Assembly (NCBI RefSeq): GCF_020171365.1 | Contig: NZ_JAIUZO010000002.1 | Coordinates: forward strand, 992,001 to 1,056,000 | Length of the DNA: 64,000 nt | Direction: 5' to 3' | From: Qipengyuania gaetbuli | GTDB lineage: Bacteria > Pseudomonadota > Alphaproteobacteria > Sphingomonadales > Sphingomonadaceae | In this document: piece by piece, positions 54,359 through 63,805 of the stretch | Layout of the letters: each line of letters begins with the position of its first letter | How positions within the stretch are numbered: position 1 is the first letter of the stretch | Translations under genes and position numbers: made by a program | Notes under the pieces: generated by a model | Seen by the model: only the letters and a program-made list of their open reading frames with translations | Databases searched by the model: none | Told to the model about the DNA's origin: nothing

Positions 54359-57079
54359 TTAGAACTTGGCCTTGACCGTGACACCGTAGGTGCGCGGCTC
54401 GGCGAGGAACGCCGAGTAGGTCTGCTGCGGTGCGACGAACGGGGTGTTGAACGCGACCTGCGTGTAATCGACGTCGAACATGTTCTGCACCCAGCCCTCG
54501 ATCGAGAAGCGGTCGGCGATATTGGTGAGGCCGATGCGGCCGTTGACCAGGATGTAGCCGTCCTGTTCCTTGCCGTAGAGCAGGTCCGAACCGGTGTTGT
54601 AGTCGCTGGTCATGCGGGCATTGATGAAGAACAGGCCCTCCATGCCGCTGTCACCGATCGGCGGGGTCCAGGTCAGCGAGCTGGTGCCGACCCATGCCGG
54701 TGCGTTCGACATGTTGTCGCCGGGCAGCAGGCGCAGCGCCGGATCGAGCGGAGCGCCCGCATCGCTACCAACCACATCGTCGGCAAAGCGCGTGTCGGCG
54801 TGGGTGATGCCCATGGTCATGGTGAGGTCGCGGATCGGGCTGAGCGAGGCTTCGAATTCGAAGCCCTGCGAAACCACACCCGGGCTCACATCGTCCGCAG
54901 CGCAGGCACCGGTGGCAGCGCTCGCGTCGCGATCACCGCCACTCAGGCTGGTGGAGCAGCCATTGATGTTCTGCACCAGGTAGACCGAGCCGTTGAAGGT
55001 GTTCAGCTGGAAGTTGCTGAACTCCTGGCGGAACGCGGCAAGGCTGACGCCCCAGCGACGACCCGAGTACTTCAGGCCCACTTCGTAGGCATCTACGGTT
55101 TCCTCGTCGAACTGCAGGATCGCAGGGTCGAGGTTCGCGACGCGCAGGGTCACCGGGTTGCCCAGTGCCGAACGGTCGAGGTTGAAACCGCCGGCCTTGT
55201 AGCCGCGCGAGTACGAACCGTAGACCAGCAGGTCATCGACCGGCTTCCAGCTCAGGATGGCAGTGCCGGTGAGCTTGTCTTCGTCACGCGAGTCCGAAAG
55301 CGACACGCCGTCGAGTTCGGCAGTCGAGTTGCCCTGGCACGACAGCGCGATGATGCCGCCGGCAAGGCCAGCAAGCGGCGTCGTCAGGAAGCTCGACAGC
55401 AGCGCGCGGTTCTGCGGGCAGATCACGTTGTCGTTGCTGAAGGTCGCGTCGAAGTCCTTGGTTTCGCTGGTGTAGCGAAGGCCCAGGGTCAGGTCGAGCG
55501 TATCGGTGATGTGGAAGATGTTGTGCGTGAAGACGGCGAAGTTTTCGCTCGTCTGGTTGTACACATCGCCCGTACCGCCGAGATCGTTGACGTTCGACAA
55601 GTTGGTGATGCCGGCCAGGATTGCCGGGGTGGCTGCGCCAAAGGCACCGGCACCGCCGTTTGCAGCCTGCAGCGCACCGCGGCCGGTGGCACCGAGGCAG
55701 TCCTGTGCCGCCGGGTTGACCAGCGCCGGGTTGATGGCGAGCGCGATACGGCAGCTCACGAAAGTGCCGTAGTCATTGCCGAAGCGCAGGTTGTCGCGCG
55801 TCTGCAGGTCTTCGTTGGCGTAATAGGCGCCGACCAGCCAGTCGAGCTTGTCGTTGAACGCCGTACCGTTGAGGCGGAATTCCTGCGTGAAGGTCGCGAA
55901 CTCGCGCGCGCCGGCATTGTCACCGGGTTCACGGTACAGGATGTCGACGGTCGTGTAGTCGGTGTCCGAACCCTGCGTATTCGCATACTCGCGATAGGCG
56001 GTGATCGAGGTGAAGTTCACATTTCCGAGCGACCAGTTGAGTTCGCCCGAGATACCGTAATCCTCGGTCTCGCCGTCATAGCTGCGACCGGCAGTCGGGT
56101 AGATGTTGCGGTCGAAGGTCGACTGCGAAAGGGCGCGCGGATCCTGGCCGAGGCCGAGTAGCACGTTGACGATCGGGTTGCTCGTGCTGGTCAGCGCAGG
56201 CGATGCTCCGACCGGCTTCGCGAACGGGTCGAGGCCCGGCGAAACACGTGCGAACTGGGCGAAATCGGGCTGCACGAAGGTCGCAGCGCAGCAGGCTTCG
56301 TCCTTCTTGGAATAGTCGCCGATCAGGCGGAAGCTTACGTCGTCGTTCGGCTCGAACAGGACCTGCGCGCGAACGAGGTAACGATCGCGGTTGTTGACGT
56401 CGGTGTCATTGGTGACGTCGGTGTAGAAGCCGTCACGCTGGAACCAGACACCGTCGATGCGGGCTGCAACGCTGTCCGACAGCGGGGCGTTGACGCCGCC
56501 TTCGAAACGCAGGGCGTTGTAGTTGCCGAAGCTGGCGCTGGCATGGCCTTCGAACGCGAAGCTGGGCGGCGCGGTGAAGATGTTGAGCATGCCGGCCGAG
56601 GAGTTACGGCCGCCGAGCGTGCCCTGCGGGCCGCGCAGGATTTCGATGCGGTCGAGCGGGCCGAGTTCCGACAGGGCGTTACCCGAACGCGAACGGTAGA
56701 CGCCGTCGACGAACACGGCAACCGAGCTTTCGAGGCCCGGGTTGTCGCCCACGGTGCCGATACCGCGGATACGCGCCGAACCGTTGGCTTCGTTACCGGT
56801 CGAGGAAACGAGCAGCGACGGGGCGACCTGGTTCAGCTCGCGGATGTCGGTGGTGCCGGAGTTTTCCAGCGTTTCGGCCGAAACTGCCGAAATTGCCACG
56901 GGGACGTCTGCCAGTTCCTGGGCACGGCCCTGGGCGGTAACGATGATGACCGGCGTATCCGCCTCGACATCGCCGCTGTCCGCAGCGTCGGCGGATTGGG
57001 CAAAAGCCGTCTGCGGGGCAAGTGCAAGACCTGCACCCATGAAAGCGAGCGTGCGCAACGAAACTGATGTTTTCCTCAT
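54359..57079 (-). CDS. TonB-dependent outer-membrane receptor
   Basis: 906 residues from the ATG at 57079 (AGAGGAGAGG upstream). A signal peptide ends near AFAQ; a TonB-box-like VIIVTAQG follows, then the plug domain (LADVPVAISAVSAETLENSG to IRGIGT and RIEILRGPQGTLGGRNS), and a 22-strand barrel ending in aromatic F (VTVKAKF). The plug and barrel suit the large CirA-like/sphingomonad receptor class, which imports siderophores, vitamins or plant/algal compounds; the substrate is not evident. Disulphide-capable Cys pairs occur in loops. It is monocistronic; glnD follows on the same strand upstream. Confidence 0.93.
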   Translation of the reverse strand: MRKTSVSLRTLAFMGAGLALAPQTAFAQSADAADSGDVEADTPVIIVTAQGRAQELADVPVAISAVSAETLENSGTTDIRELNQVAPSLLVSSTGNEANGSARIRGIGTVGDNPGLESSVAVFVDGVYRSRSGNALSELGPLDRIEILRGPQGTLGGRNSSAGMLNIFTAPPSFAFEGHASASFGNYNALRFEGGVNAPLSDSVAARIDGVWFQRDGFYTDVTNDTDVNNRDRYLVRAQVLFEPNDDVSFRLIGDYSKKDEACCAATFVQPDFAQFARVSPGLDPFAKPVGASPALTSTSNPIVNVLLGLGQDPRALSQSTFDRNIYPTAGRSYDGETEDYGISGELNWSLGNVNFTSITAYREYANTQGSDTDYTTVDILYREPGDNAGAREFATFTQEFRLNGTAFNDKLDWLVGAYYANEDLQTRDNLRFGNDYGTFVSCRIALAINPALVNPAAQDCLGATGRGALQAANGGAGAFGAATPAILAGITNLSNVNDLGGTGDVYNQTSENFAVFTHNIFHITDTLDLTLGLRYTSETKDFDATFSNDNVICPQNRALLSSFLTTPLAGLAGGIIALSCQGNSTAELDGVSLSDSRDEDKLTGTAILSWKPVDDLLVYGSYSRGYKAGGFNLDRSALGNPVTLRVANLDPAILQFDEETVDAYEVGLKYSGRRWGVSLAAFRQEFSNFQLNTFNGSVYLVQNINGCSTSLSGGDRDASAATGACAADDVSPGVVSQGFEFEASLSPIRDLTMTMGITHADTRFADDVVGSDAGAPLDPALRLLPGDNMSNAPAWVGTSSLTWTPPIGDSGMEGLFFINARMTSDYNTGSDLLYGKEQDGYILVNGRIGLTNIADRFSIEGWVQNMFDVDYTQVAFNTPFVAPQQTYSAFLAEPRTYGVTVKAKF

Positions 57080-57164
57080 GGGAAGACCTCTCCTCTGTGT
57101 TTCTCTCGAAATTTTGGATGGCGAATAGGTATGCAAAACGCAACTATCAAACGTCAAACGGCTG

Positions 57165-59924
57165 TCAGGCGTCTTCCAACCGTGCCTGCATTGCATCACT
57201 TGCCGCTTCGACGAGGCGCGCCTCGATAGTGTTCAAACGCTCCCCTTCCACCAGCTTGCCGCCTGTAAGATCAGTGACATAGAAGGTATCTGCGGCCCGT
57301 TCGCCGTAATTGGTGATGTGTGCGGAATGCACCACCAAGCGGTTTTCGAACAACACTCTTGCAAGCCGGTTGAGCAGCGCCGGACGGTCGCGGGCATTGA
57401 CCTCGATCACGGTGAAGCGGTTGGACGCCTTGTGGTCGAACAGGACACGCGGGCTCACATCGAAGGCGCGCGAACGGCTGTGTGGCAGGGGACGCTGGGC
57501 CAGCTTGGGCGCAAGATCGATGCGGTTCGCCAGCGCATCGGCGATGGTCGTCTCGATCCTTTTCAGCTGCGAAGCTTCCCGGAAAGGCGCGCCATGCGGG
57601 TCCTGGACGAGGAAGTTGTCGAGCGCCCAGCCGTTCCGCGTCGTATGGATGCGGGCATCGATGATATTGCCGCCGGCCAGGTGGATTCCGCCGGCAATAC
57701 GGTAAAACAGGCCCGGGTGGTCAGCGGCGATGACCGTGACGAGCGTTGCCCCGCGCGCCTCGTAATACTCGCAATGGACCGAAAGCGCGTGCTCGAGCTC
57801 GCGCGCCGCCGCGTAGTGCAAGAGGTTGAGGGCGATGATGTCGACGGGTTCTGCAATCCAGTAGGAATCGTCGAAGGTTGCGGACAACTCTTCTATCAGG
57901 GCGGCCTTGTCGCCCAGCAGTTCGGCGGCCTGCGCTTTCTTCGCGGCGACCTTTTCCTTGCGGCCATGACGCATGTGACCAAGGCGCAAACGCTCCGACG
58001 CCGTGTCGTAAAGCTCGCCCAGCAGCTGGCCTTTCCAGCTGTTCCACGTGCCCGGCCCGACCGCGCGGATATCGACCGCGGTGAGGATGGCGAGATGGCG
58101 CAAGCGCTCCGTGCTCTGCACCTGGCCGACGAAATCCTCGATCGTCTTGGGGTCGGTGAGGTCACGCTTTTGCGCGACATGGCTCATCAGCAGGTGATTG
58201 AGCACCAGCCAGGCGACCAGTTCGGTCTCGTTCTCGCTCAGGCCGAAGCGCGGACACAGCTCGCGCGCCACCTCGGCGCCGAGGATGGAATGGTCCCCCT
58301 TGCGGCCCTTGGCAATGTCGTGAAGCAGCGCGGCGACATAGGCGACACGGCGCGAGTTGACCTTGTGGATGAGGCGGGTTGCGCGCGGATGGTCCGCTTT
58401 CAGCTCGCCCTTTTCGATCTGGCTCAGCAGGCCGATGGCGCGGATGGTGTGCTCGTCCACCGTGTAGTGGTGGTACATGTCGAACTGCATCTGCGCGTTG
58501 ACCTTGCCGAAATCGGGCACGAAGCGGCCGAACACGCCGGCCTCGTTCATCCACCGCAGGACCGTTTCGGGATCGTTACGGCCGCTCAGCAGGTCGAGGA
58601 ACAGAGCGTTGGCGCGCGGGTCTTCGCGCACGGCATTGTCGATCAGCTTCGCATCGCGCGCCGCCTGCCGCATGGTCTCCGGATGAATGTCGAGACTTTC
58701 CGCCTCGGCGACCTGGAAGATCTCGACCAGCCTGACCGGGTCCTTGCGGAAATAGTCGTCCGAGGGCGCCGCGATACGCCCGCCGAAGACGCGGTAGCCC
58801 TTGAGGACGCGCGGCTTCTGCCGGAAGGTCGCGAAAAAGCCGCTACGCGCGGCGCGCTGGGCCAGGTCGTCCTCGATATGGGCGAGGAAGACGCCGGTCA
58901 GGCTGCCCACCCGCTTCGCCTGCAGGAAATAGAACTGCATGAACCGCTCGACCGCGCTCTTGCCCGGGCGGTCGGCGAAATTCATCCGCTCCGCCACGCG
59001 CCGCTGCAAGTCGAAGGTGAGCCGGTCGTCCGCGCGGCCGGTCAGGATGTGCATGTGGCAGCGCACGGCGAGCAGGAACCGCTCTGCCCGGCGGAAGGTG
59101 CGGTATTCATTGTCGGTCATCAGCCCGACATCGACCAGTTCCGACGCACTGCGCACACGGTGGAGGAACTTGCCGATCCAGTAGAGCGTCTGGAGATCGC
59201 GCAAGCCCCCCTTGCCGTCCTTGACGTTGGGTTCGACGACATAGCGGCTGTCGCCCATACGGCGGTGGCGAGCGTTGCGCTCTTCCAGCTTCTGGCTGAG
59301 GAAGGCGCGTTCGTTTCCCTTCACCACCTCGGCGGTGAACCGTCGCTCGCCCTCTTCATAGAGGTCGCGGTCGCCCCAGACATAGCGCCCTTCGAGAAGC
59401 GCGGTCCGGATCGTGAGGTCGTCCTTCGCAAGGCGGATCGCCTCGTCCAGCGTGCGGGTCGAATGGCCGACCTTGAGGCCGAGGTCCCACAGCAGGTAGA
59501 GCATCGCTTCCACCACCTGCTCGCACCAGGCGTTGCGCCGTTCGCCCACGAGGAAGGCGATGTCGACGTCGGAATGGGGTGCCATTTCGGCGCGACCGTA
59601 TCCGCCTACCGCCATGATCGCCAGCCGCTCTCCCGAAGAGCGGTTCGGTGCCGGGTAGACGAAGCGCGTCACATATTCGTGGATGACGCGGATCAGCTGG
59701 TCGACGAGGAACGAGTACCCGCCCGCGATGGCATGACCCGCAGACGGGCGTGCCGTCAGCCGGGCTTCCATTTCGGCCCGCCCGGCCTCAAGCGCTTCCT
59801 TCAGCGCGGCAACGACTTCGCCGCGCGCCTTTGCGCCCCGCTCGCCGGCCAGCGCCTCGATCCGCGAGGCTAGCGCCCGTCGGTCGATGATTGCGCGCTG
59901 GTCCGGGATCCGGGGCTCGCCCAA
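57165..59924 (-). CDS. glnD: Bifunctional PII uridylyltransferase / uridylyl-removing enzyme
   Basis: About 919 residues from a proposed TTG at 59924 (AAGGAG 11 bases upstream), 2 bp past the acyl-CoA synthetase stop. Senses glutamine and uridylylates PII. Domains in order: nucleotidyltransferase with AVGGYGRAEMAPHSDVDIAFL (GG...DxD), a helical GlnE-like linker, the HD hydrolase with YVAALLHDIAKGRKGDHS, and two ACT domains at the C-terminus (VTVIAADHPGLFYRIAG; VIEVNARDRPALLNRLA). All catalytic parts are present. The frame is open upstream to 60164, but that part overlaps the synthetase. Coupled transcription with the synthetase is likely. Confidence 0.93.
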   Translation of the reverse strand: MGEPRIPDQRAIIDRRALASRIEALAGERGAKARGEVVAALKEALEAGRAEMEARLTARPSAGHAIAGGYSFLVDQLIRVIHEYVTRFVYPAPNRSSGERLAIMAVGGYGRAEMAPHSDVDIAFLVGERRNAWCEQVVEAMLYLLWDLGLKVGHSTRTLDEAIRLAKDDLTIRTALLEGRYVWGDRDLYEEGERRFTAEVVKGNERAFLSQKLEERNARHRRMGDSRYVVEPNVKDGKGGLRDLQTLYWIGKFLHRVRSASELVDVGLMTDNEYRTFRRAERFLLAVRCHMHILTGRADDRLTFDLQRRVAERMNFADRPGKSAVERFMQFYFLQAKRVGSLTGVFLAHIEDDLAQRAARSGFFATFRQKPRVLKGYRVFGGRIAAPSDDYFRKDPVRLVEIFQVAEAESLDIHPETMRQAARDAKLIDNAVREDPRANALFLDLLSGRNDPETVLRWMNEAGVFGRFVPDFGKVNAQMQFDMYHHYTVDEHTIRAIGLLSQIEKGELKADHPRATRLIHKVNSRRVAYVAALLHDIAKGRKGDHSILGAEVARELCPRFGLSENETELVAWLVLNHLLMSHVAQKRDLTDPKTIEDFVGQVQSTERLRHLAILTAVDIRAVGPGTWNSWKGQLLGELYDTASERLRLGHMRHGRKEKVAAKKAQAAELLGDKAALIEELSATFDDSYWIAEPVDIIALNLLHYAAARELEHALSVHCEYYEARGATLVTVIAADHPGLFYRIAGGIHLAGGNIIDARIHTTRNGWALDNFLVQDPHGAPFREASQLKRIETTIADALANRIDLAPKLAQRPLPHSRSRAFDVSPRVLFDHKASNRFTVIEVNARDRPALLNRLARVLFENRLVVHSAHITNYGERAADTFYVTDLTGGKLVEGERLNTIEARLVEAASDAMQARLEDA

Positions 59925-59926
59925 GC

Positions 59927-61615
59927 CTAGAGGAGCTCCTTGGCGAAAGTCGCCTTGACCGTGCGCTTGTCCACCTTCTGCGTGCCGAGACGCGGGAGGT
60001 GGTCGGTCGAACGGAACACATGCGCGGGGATCTTGAAGGCCGCGATGTGCTCGGCAAGGAATTCGCGCAGATCGTCGGGCGTCAAATCCTTGCCCGGGTG
60101 GGTCATGTAGACCGCCGCCGGGATTTCCCCGAAGCGTTCGTCCGGCACGCCGAAGACGCTGCATTCGGCCACCGCTTCATGCGCGTAGATGGCCTCTTCC
60201 ACCTCGATGCAGGAGATGTTCTCGCCGCCACGGATGATGATGTCCTTCTTGCGGTCGACGATGAAGAGGTATCCGTCCTCGTCGACGTAACCGAGGTCGC
60301 CGGTGCGGAAATAGGCATCGTCCGTATAGGCAGACTTGGTCGCGTCCTCGTTCTTCCAGTAGCCGAGGAAGTTGCACACCGAGCGGATGCAGACCTCGCC
60401 CACTGCGCCCGATGCCAGCTTGTTGCCGTCATCGTCGAGGATGGCGAGGTCGACCAACGGCTTCGACGCCATGCCGGTCGAACCAGGCTTGGCGATGTAG
60501 TTCTCGTTGAGATTGCCGCAGCCCACCGCATTGGTTTCGGTGAGGCCGTAGCCCAATAGCGGGAAGCCTTCGGGGAAGGCGTCCTTGATCTTCTTGACGT
60601 GTTCGGGCGGGCGCGGCGAACCGCCGGCAGCAAAGCTCTTGCAGCTCGACAGGTCGAACTGGTCACGCTCGGGATGGGTGGCCATTTCGTAGCTCATCAG
60701 CGGCACGCCGACGAAATAGGTGACCTTTTCCTCGTCCAGCAGGCGCAGCGCCTCGCGCGCGTCCCACTTGGGCATCAGCACCAGCTTGCGCCCCAGGGCG
60801 AAGCTCTGGAGGAACAGCGGGATTTCGCCGGTGACGTGGAACAGCGGCACGGCGACCAGCGCGGACGGCTGGACGGTCGGGGCCTCACCGCGCTCGGTCA
60901 GGATCTGCAGGATCATGGCGGTCTGCGCGACATAGTTCATCGTGCCCGACACCACGCCGAGGTGATCCGAATAGGCGCCCTTGGGATGGCCGGTCGAACC
61001 CGAGGTGTAGAGGATGGTGGCAAGGTCGGACGGGCCGAGTTCGCCAAGCATCTTCATCGCCGTATCGCCATCTGCCCAGATCTCGGACAGGCCGGAGGCG
61101 GGTTCGCCGTGACCGAAGATGACGACCTTGGCCTTGATGTCCGCATCTTCCATGCGCGCGGCGCGCGGCGCGTCGGCAAGGATCAGCGAACAGCCGCACA
61201 GGTCGATGCCGTAAGCGAGTTCCTCGCCCGTCCACCAGCCGTTGAGCAGCGTAGCGCAGCCGCCGGCCATCAGCGTGCCCATGTAGGCGATCATCCAGTT
61301 GGCGGAGTTGCGGGCGGCGATGCCGACCCGGTCGCCCTTCTTGACGCCGTGGAAAGTGGCAAGGCCGTGGGCGACCTTGGTCGCGGCGGCGTAGACGTCA
61401 CCGAAGGTCAGGCGCAGGTCGCCATCGACCAGGAAGAGTTCGTCCTTCTTCTCGTTGCAGAAGTGGGCGAAGTAATGCGCCAGGCTCGGCGGCGCATTGA
61501 CGAATGCAGGCATTTCGACGCCGCGGCGTTCGACCGTCTTCAGTTCGAACATCTGACCCGGGGCGGTCACGGCTGCGGTAAAACGATGGATATCCTTGTC
61601 GAGTTCGGTCGGCAT
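59927..61615 (-). CDS. Acyl-CoA synthetase (class I adenylate-forming enzyme)
   Basis: 562 residues from the ATG at 61615. The AMP-binding fold is complete: P-loop ILYTSGSTGHPKG, the motif GYGLTETNAVG, the acceptor motif YFRTGDLGYVDEDGYLFIVDRKKD and IIIRGGENI; the C-terminal catalytic lysine region is GTQKVDKRTVKA. It activates a fatty or aromatic acid to its CoA ester. It is not Acs, which ends at base 540. It lies in front of glnD (2-bp gap to its TTG). No pathway genes adjoin it to define the substrate. Confidence 0.92.
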   Translation of the reverse strand: MPTELDKDIHRFTAAVTAPGQMFELKTVERRGVEMPAFVNAPPSLAHYFAHFCNEKKDELFLVDGDLRLTFGDVYAAATKVAHGLATFHGVKKGDRVGIAARNSANWMIAYMGTLMAGGCATLLNGWWTGEELAYGIDLCGCSLILADAPRAARMEDADIKAKVVIFGHGEPASGLSEIWADGDTAMKMLGELGPSDLATILYTSGSTGHPKGAYSDHLGVVSGTMNYVAQTAMILQILTERGEAPTVQPSALVAVPLFHVTGEIPLFLQSFALGRKLVLMPKWDAREALRLLDEEKVTYFVGVPLMSYEMATHPERDQFDLSSCKSFAAGGSPRPPEHVKKIKDAFPEGFPLLGYGLTETNAVGCGNLNENYIAKPGSTGMASKPLVDLAILDDDGNKLASGAVGEVCIRSVCNFLGYWKNEDATKSAYTDDAYFRTGDLGYVDEDGYLFIVDRKKDIIIRGGENISCIEVEEAIYAHEAVAECSVFGVPDERFGEIPAAVYMTHPGKDLTPDDLREFLAEHIAAFKIPAHVFRSTDHLPRLGTQKVDKRTVKATFAKELL

Positions 61616-61788
61616 GGTCGTTCGGTTTCCTCTCTCCATTTCACGCGCAAGGCGACAAATCGCTTCCCATCGCCCGCTGGACGATGAAGTTGCGACGCAG
61701 GCTTTCCCCAAAACCCCTGCTATGCCAAAAGCCGCCCCGCAACGGGTCGCGCACGCGGCTTTCGACACGTCTCTAAGGGGATAAAACC

Positions 61789-62688
61789 TTGCTGTCACTA
61801 TTGGCTGCAACTGCAGCTTCTGCCGAACCGATCCAGTGGGCCGAACTGGGTCTCAGGCCCTACCTGTTCGACATCGGCGGTTTCCAGCTGCGCTATTATT
61901 CGCTCGCCTACCTGCTCGGCATCCTGCTGGGGTACTGGCACCTGTCGAAGATGGTGAAGGCGCCCGGAAGCCCGATGGCGCAGCGCCATGCGGACGATTT
62001 ATTCTTTTACTGCACGCTCGGCGTGATCCTTGGCGGAAGGCTCGGCTACGCGGCCTTCTATAAGCCCGAACTGTTCACCGGCTTCACCGCGGGCGAATTC
62101 GTGAGCTGGGACCTGCTGCGCCTGTGGGACGGCGGGATGAGCTTCCACGGCGGCGTCATCGGCGTGCTGGTGGCGATCAGCTGGGTGGCCCTGCGTGGCG
62201 GCCTCAACTGGCTGCGGGTGTGCGACTATATCTCGGTCAACGTGCCGCTCGCCTACATGCTGGGCCGCATCGCCAACTTCATCAACGGCGAGCTTTACGG
62301 CCGCCCGGTGGAAGGCGACATTGCCTGGGCCATGGTGTTCCCGGGCGGCGGCGATGTCGCACGCCATCCCTCGCAGCTCTACCAGGCTGGCCTTGAAGGG
62401 CTGCTGCTGGGCATCCTCCTCATCGCGTTGTTCTGGAAAACCCGGGCGCGCTACCGTCCCGGCCTGCTGGTCGGCCTGTTCACCATCGGCATGGGCATCG
62501 GCCGCTTCGTCAGCGAGTTCTTCCGCGAACCCGATGCGCACCTTGCCTATGTGGTGGCGGAAACCGGCCTGTCGCGCGGCCAGTGGCTGAGCTTGCCCAT
62601 GATCGCGGTCGGCGTGATCGTCATGATCTATGCCTTTACCCGCCAGCCGATCGGCAAGGCCAAACCCGCCGCGCCGCAATCGGCATGA
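61789..62688 (+). CDS. lgt: Prolipoprotein diacylglyceryl transferase
   Basis: 299 residues from a TTG start with AAGGGG 8 bases upstream. Inner-membrane enzyme that adds diacylglycerol to lipobox cysteines, needed for the lipoproteins found elsewhere in this window. Family motifs are present: GGRLGYAAFY, the HGG of SFHGGVIGVLVA, and GRIANFINGELYGRP with the essential Arg. Seven membrane helices are evident. The next gene overlaps by ATGA, so the methyltransferase is coupled. The 173 bp upstream (61616-61788) hold the divergent promoters; I could not define hexamers. Confidence 0.95.
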   Translation: MLSLLAATAASAEPIQWAELGLRPYLFDIGGFQLRYYSLAYLLGILLGYWHLSKMVKAPGSPMAQRHADDLFFYCTLGVILGGRLGYAAFYKPELFTGFTAGEFVSWDLLRLWDGGMSFHGGVIGVLVAISWVALRGGLNWLRVCDYISVNVPLAYMLGRIANFINGELYGRPVEGDIAWAMVFPGGGDVARHPSQLYQAGLEGLLLGILLIALFWKTRARYRPGLLVGLFTIGMGIGRFVSEFFREPDAHLAYVVAETGLSRGQWLSLPMIAVGVIVMIYAFTRQPIGKAKPAAPQSA

Positions 62689-63740
62689 GCGCAGCCGGCG
62701 GCGAAACGCCGCTTGCGCAAAGCTTCAGGCGGCTGATCGAGCGGCACGGGCCGATGCCCGTGTCGCGCTACATGGGCGAAAGCAACGCGCGCTATTACAC
62801 CAGCCGCGATCCCCTGGGGGCGGGCGGCGATTTCACCACCGCACCCGAAATCAGCCAGATGTTCGGCGAGATGGTGGGGCTGTGGTGCACCGACCTGTGG
62901 CTGCGGGCAGACCGCCCCGAGATCGCTTGGGTGGAGCTGGGCCCGGGACGCGGCACGCTCGCGCGCGATGCGCTGCGTGCCATGGGCAGCCAGGGCCTCC
63001 AGCCCGAAATCCACCTTGTGGAAGGCTCCTCGGCGCTGCGCGAGAAGCAGGCCGACGCGCTGGTCGCCGCCCGTTTCCACGACACTATCGACACGCTGCC
63101 CGACGACCGGCCGCTGGTCGTGGTCGCCAATGAATTCATCGACGCGCTTCCGATCCGCCAGCTGGTCAACACGCCCGATGGCTGGCGCGAGCGGATGGTC
63201 GCGCTGGACGATGACCGCTTCGTTTTCGCTGCCGGCCCCAATCCCATGGACGAGGCCGTTCCGCAGGACCGCTGCGATGTGCCGGTGGGCACCGTCATCG
63301 AGACTTGTCCCGCAGCTGCCGCTCTGATCAGCGCGCTCGGCGAGCGGCTGCGCGATCAGGGCGGCGCGGCGCTGTTCATCGACTACGGCCATTTGGAGCC
63401 CCGCAACGGGGAAACGCTGCAGGCTCTCCGCGCGCACGAAAAGGTCGGCGTGTTCGACCATCCGGGCGAGATGGACCTCACCGCCCATGTCGATTTTGCC
63501 ACTTTGGCGGATATCGCACGTGGGGCGGGCCTGCAGGTGGCCACCGCCACACAGGGCGAATGGTTGCTCGCCATGGGCATGGGCCTTCGGGCACAGGCGC
63601 TTGCCCGGCGCAGCCCCGATCACGCGCAGGCCGTCTCGCAGGCATTCCACCGCCTGACTTCAGCAGACGAGATGGGCGAATTGTTCAAGGTAATGGCCGT
63701 TTCAGCACCCGGCTGGCCGCAGGGCGCCGGCTTCGGCTGA
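62685..63740 (+). CDS. SAM-dependent methyltransferase, MidA/NDUFAF7 (DUF185) family
   Basis: 351 residues from the ATG at 62685, coupled to lgt. The family's SAM site is DFTTAPEISQMFGEMVGLWC then ELGPGRGTLARDAL, followed by LVVVANEFIDALPIRQ, all hallmarks of the NDUFAF7/MidA proteins. The eukaryotic member methylates an arginine of mitochondrial complex I subunit NDUFS2; the bacterial role is less clear but may concern NADH dehydrogenase. No nuo gene is close. Family assignment is firm. Confidence 0.92.
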   Translation: MSAAGGETPLAQSFRRLIERHGPMPVSRYMGESNARYYTSRDPLGAGGDFTTAPEISQMFGEMVGLWCTDLWLRADRPEIAWVELGPGRGTLARDALRAMGSQGLQPEIHLVEGSSALREKQADALVAARFHDTIDTLPDDRPLVVVANEFIDALPIRQLVNTPDGWRERMVALDDDRFVFAAGPNPMDEAVPQDRCDVPVGTVIETCPAAAALISALGERLRDQGGAALFIDYGHLEPRNGETLQALRAHEKVGVFDHPGEMDLTAHVDFATLADIARGAGLQVATATQGEWLLAMGMGLRAQALARRSPDHAQAVSQAFHRLTSADEMGELFKVMAVSAPGWPQGAGFG

Positions 63741-63805
63741 GGTTCATATGCACCCGGCCAAAAAGCTGTAACCGGCAATCGCTTTGGCGCGGATGGAGAA
63801 TGGCA

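Noticed and set aside
57318..59873. Long plus-strand frame opposite glnD
   Set aside because: Antisense shadow of a gene with complete nucleotidyltransferase, HD and ACT domains.
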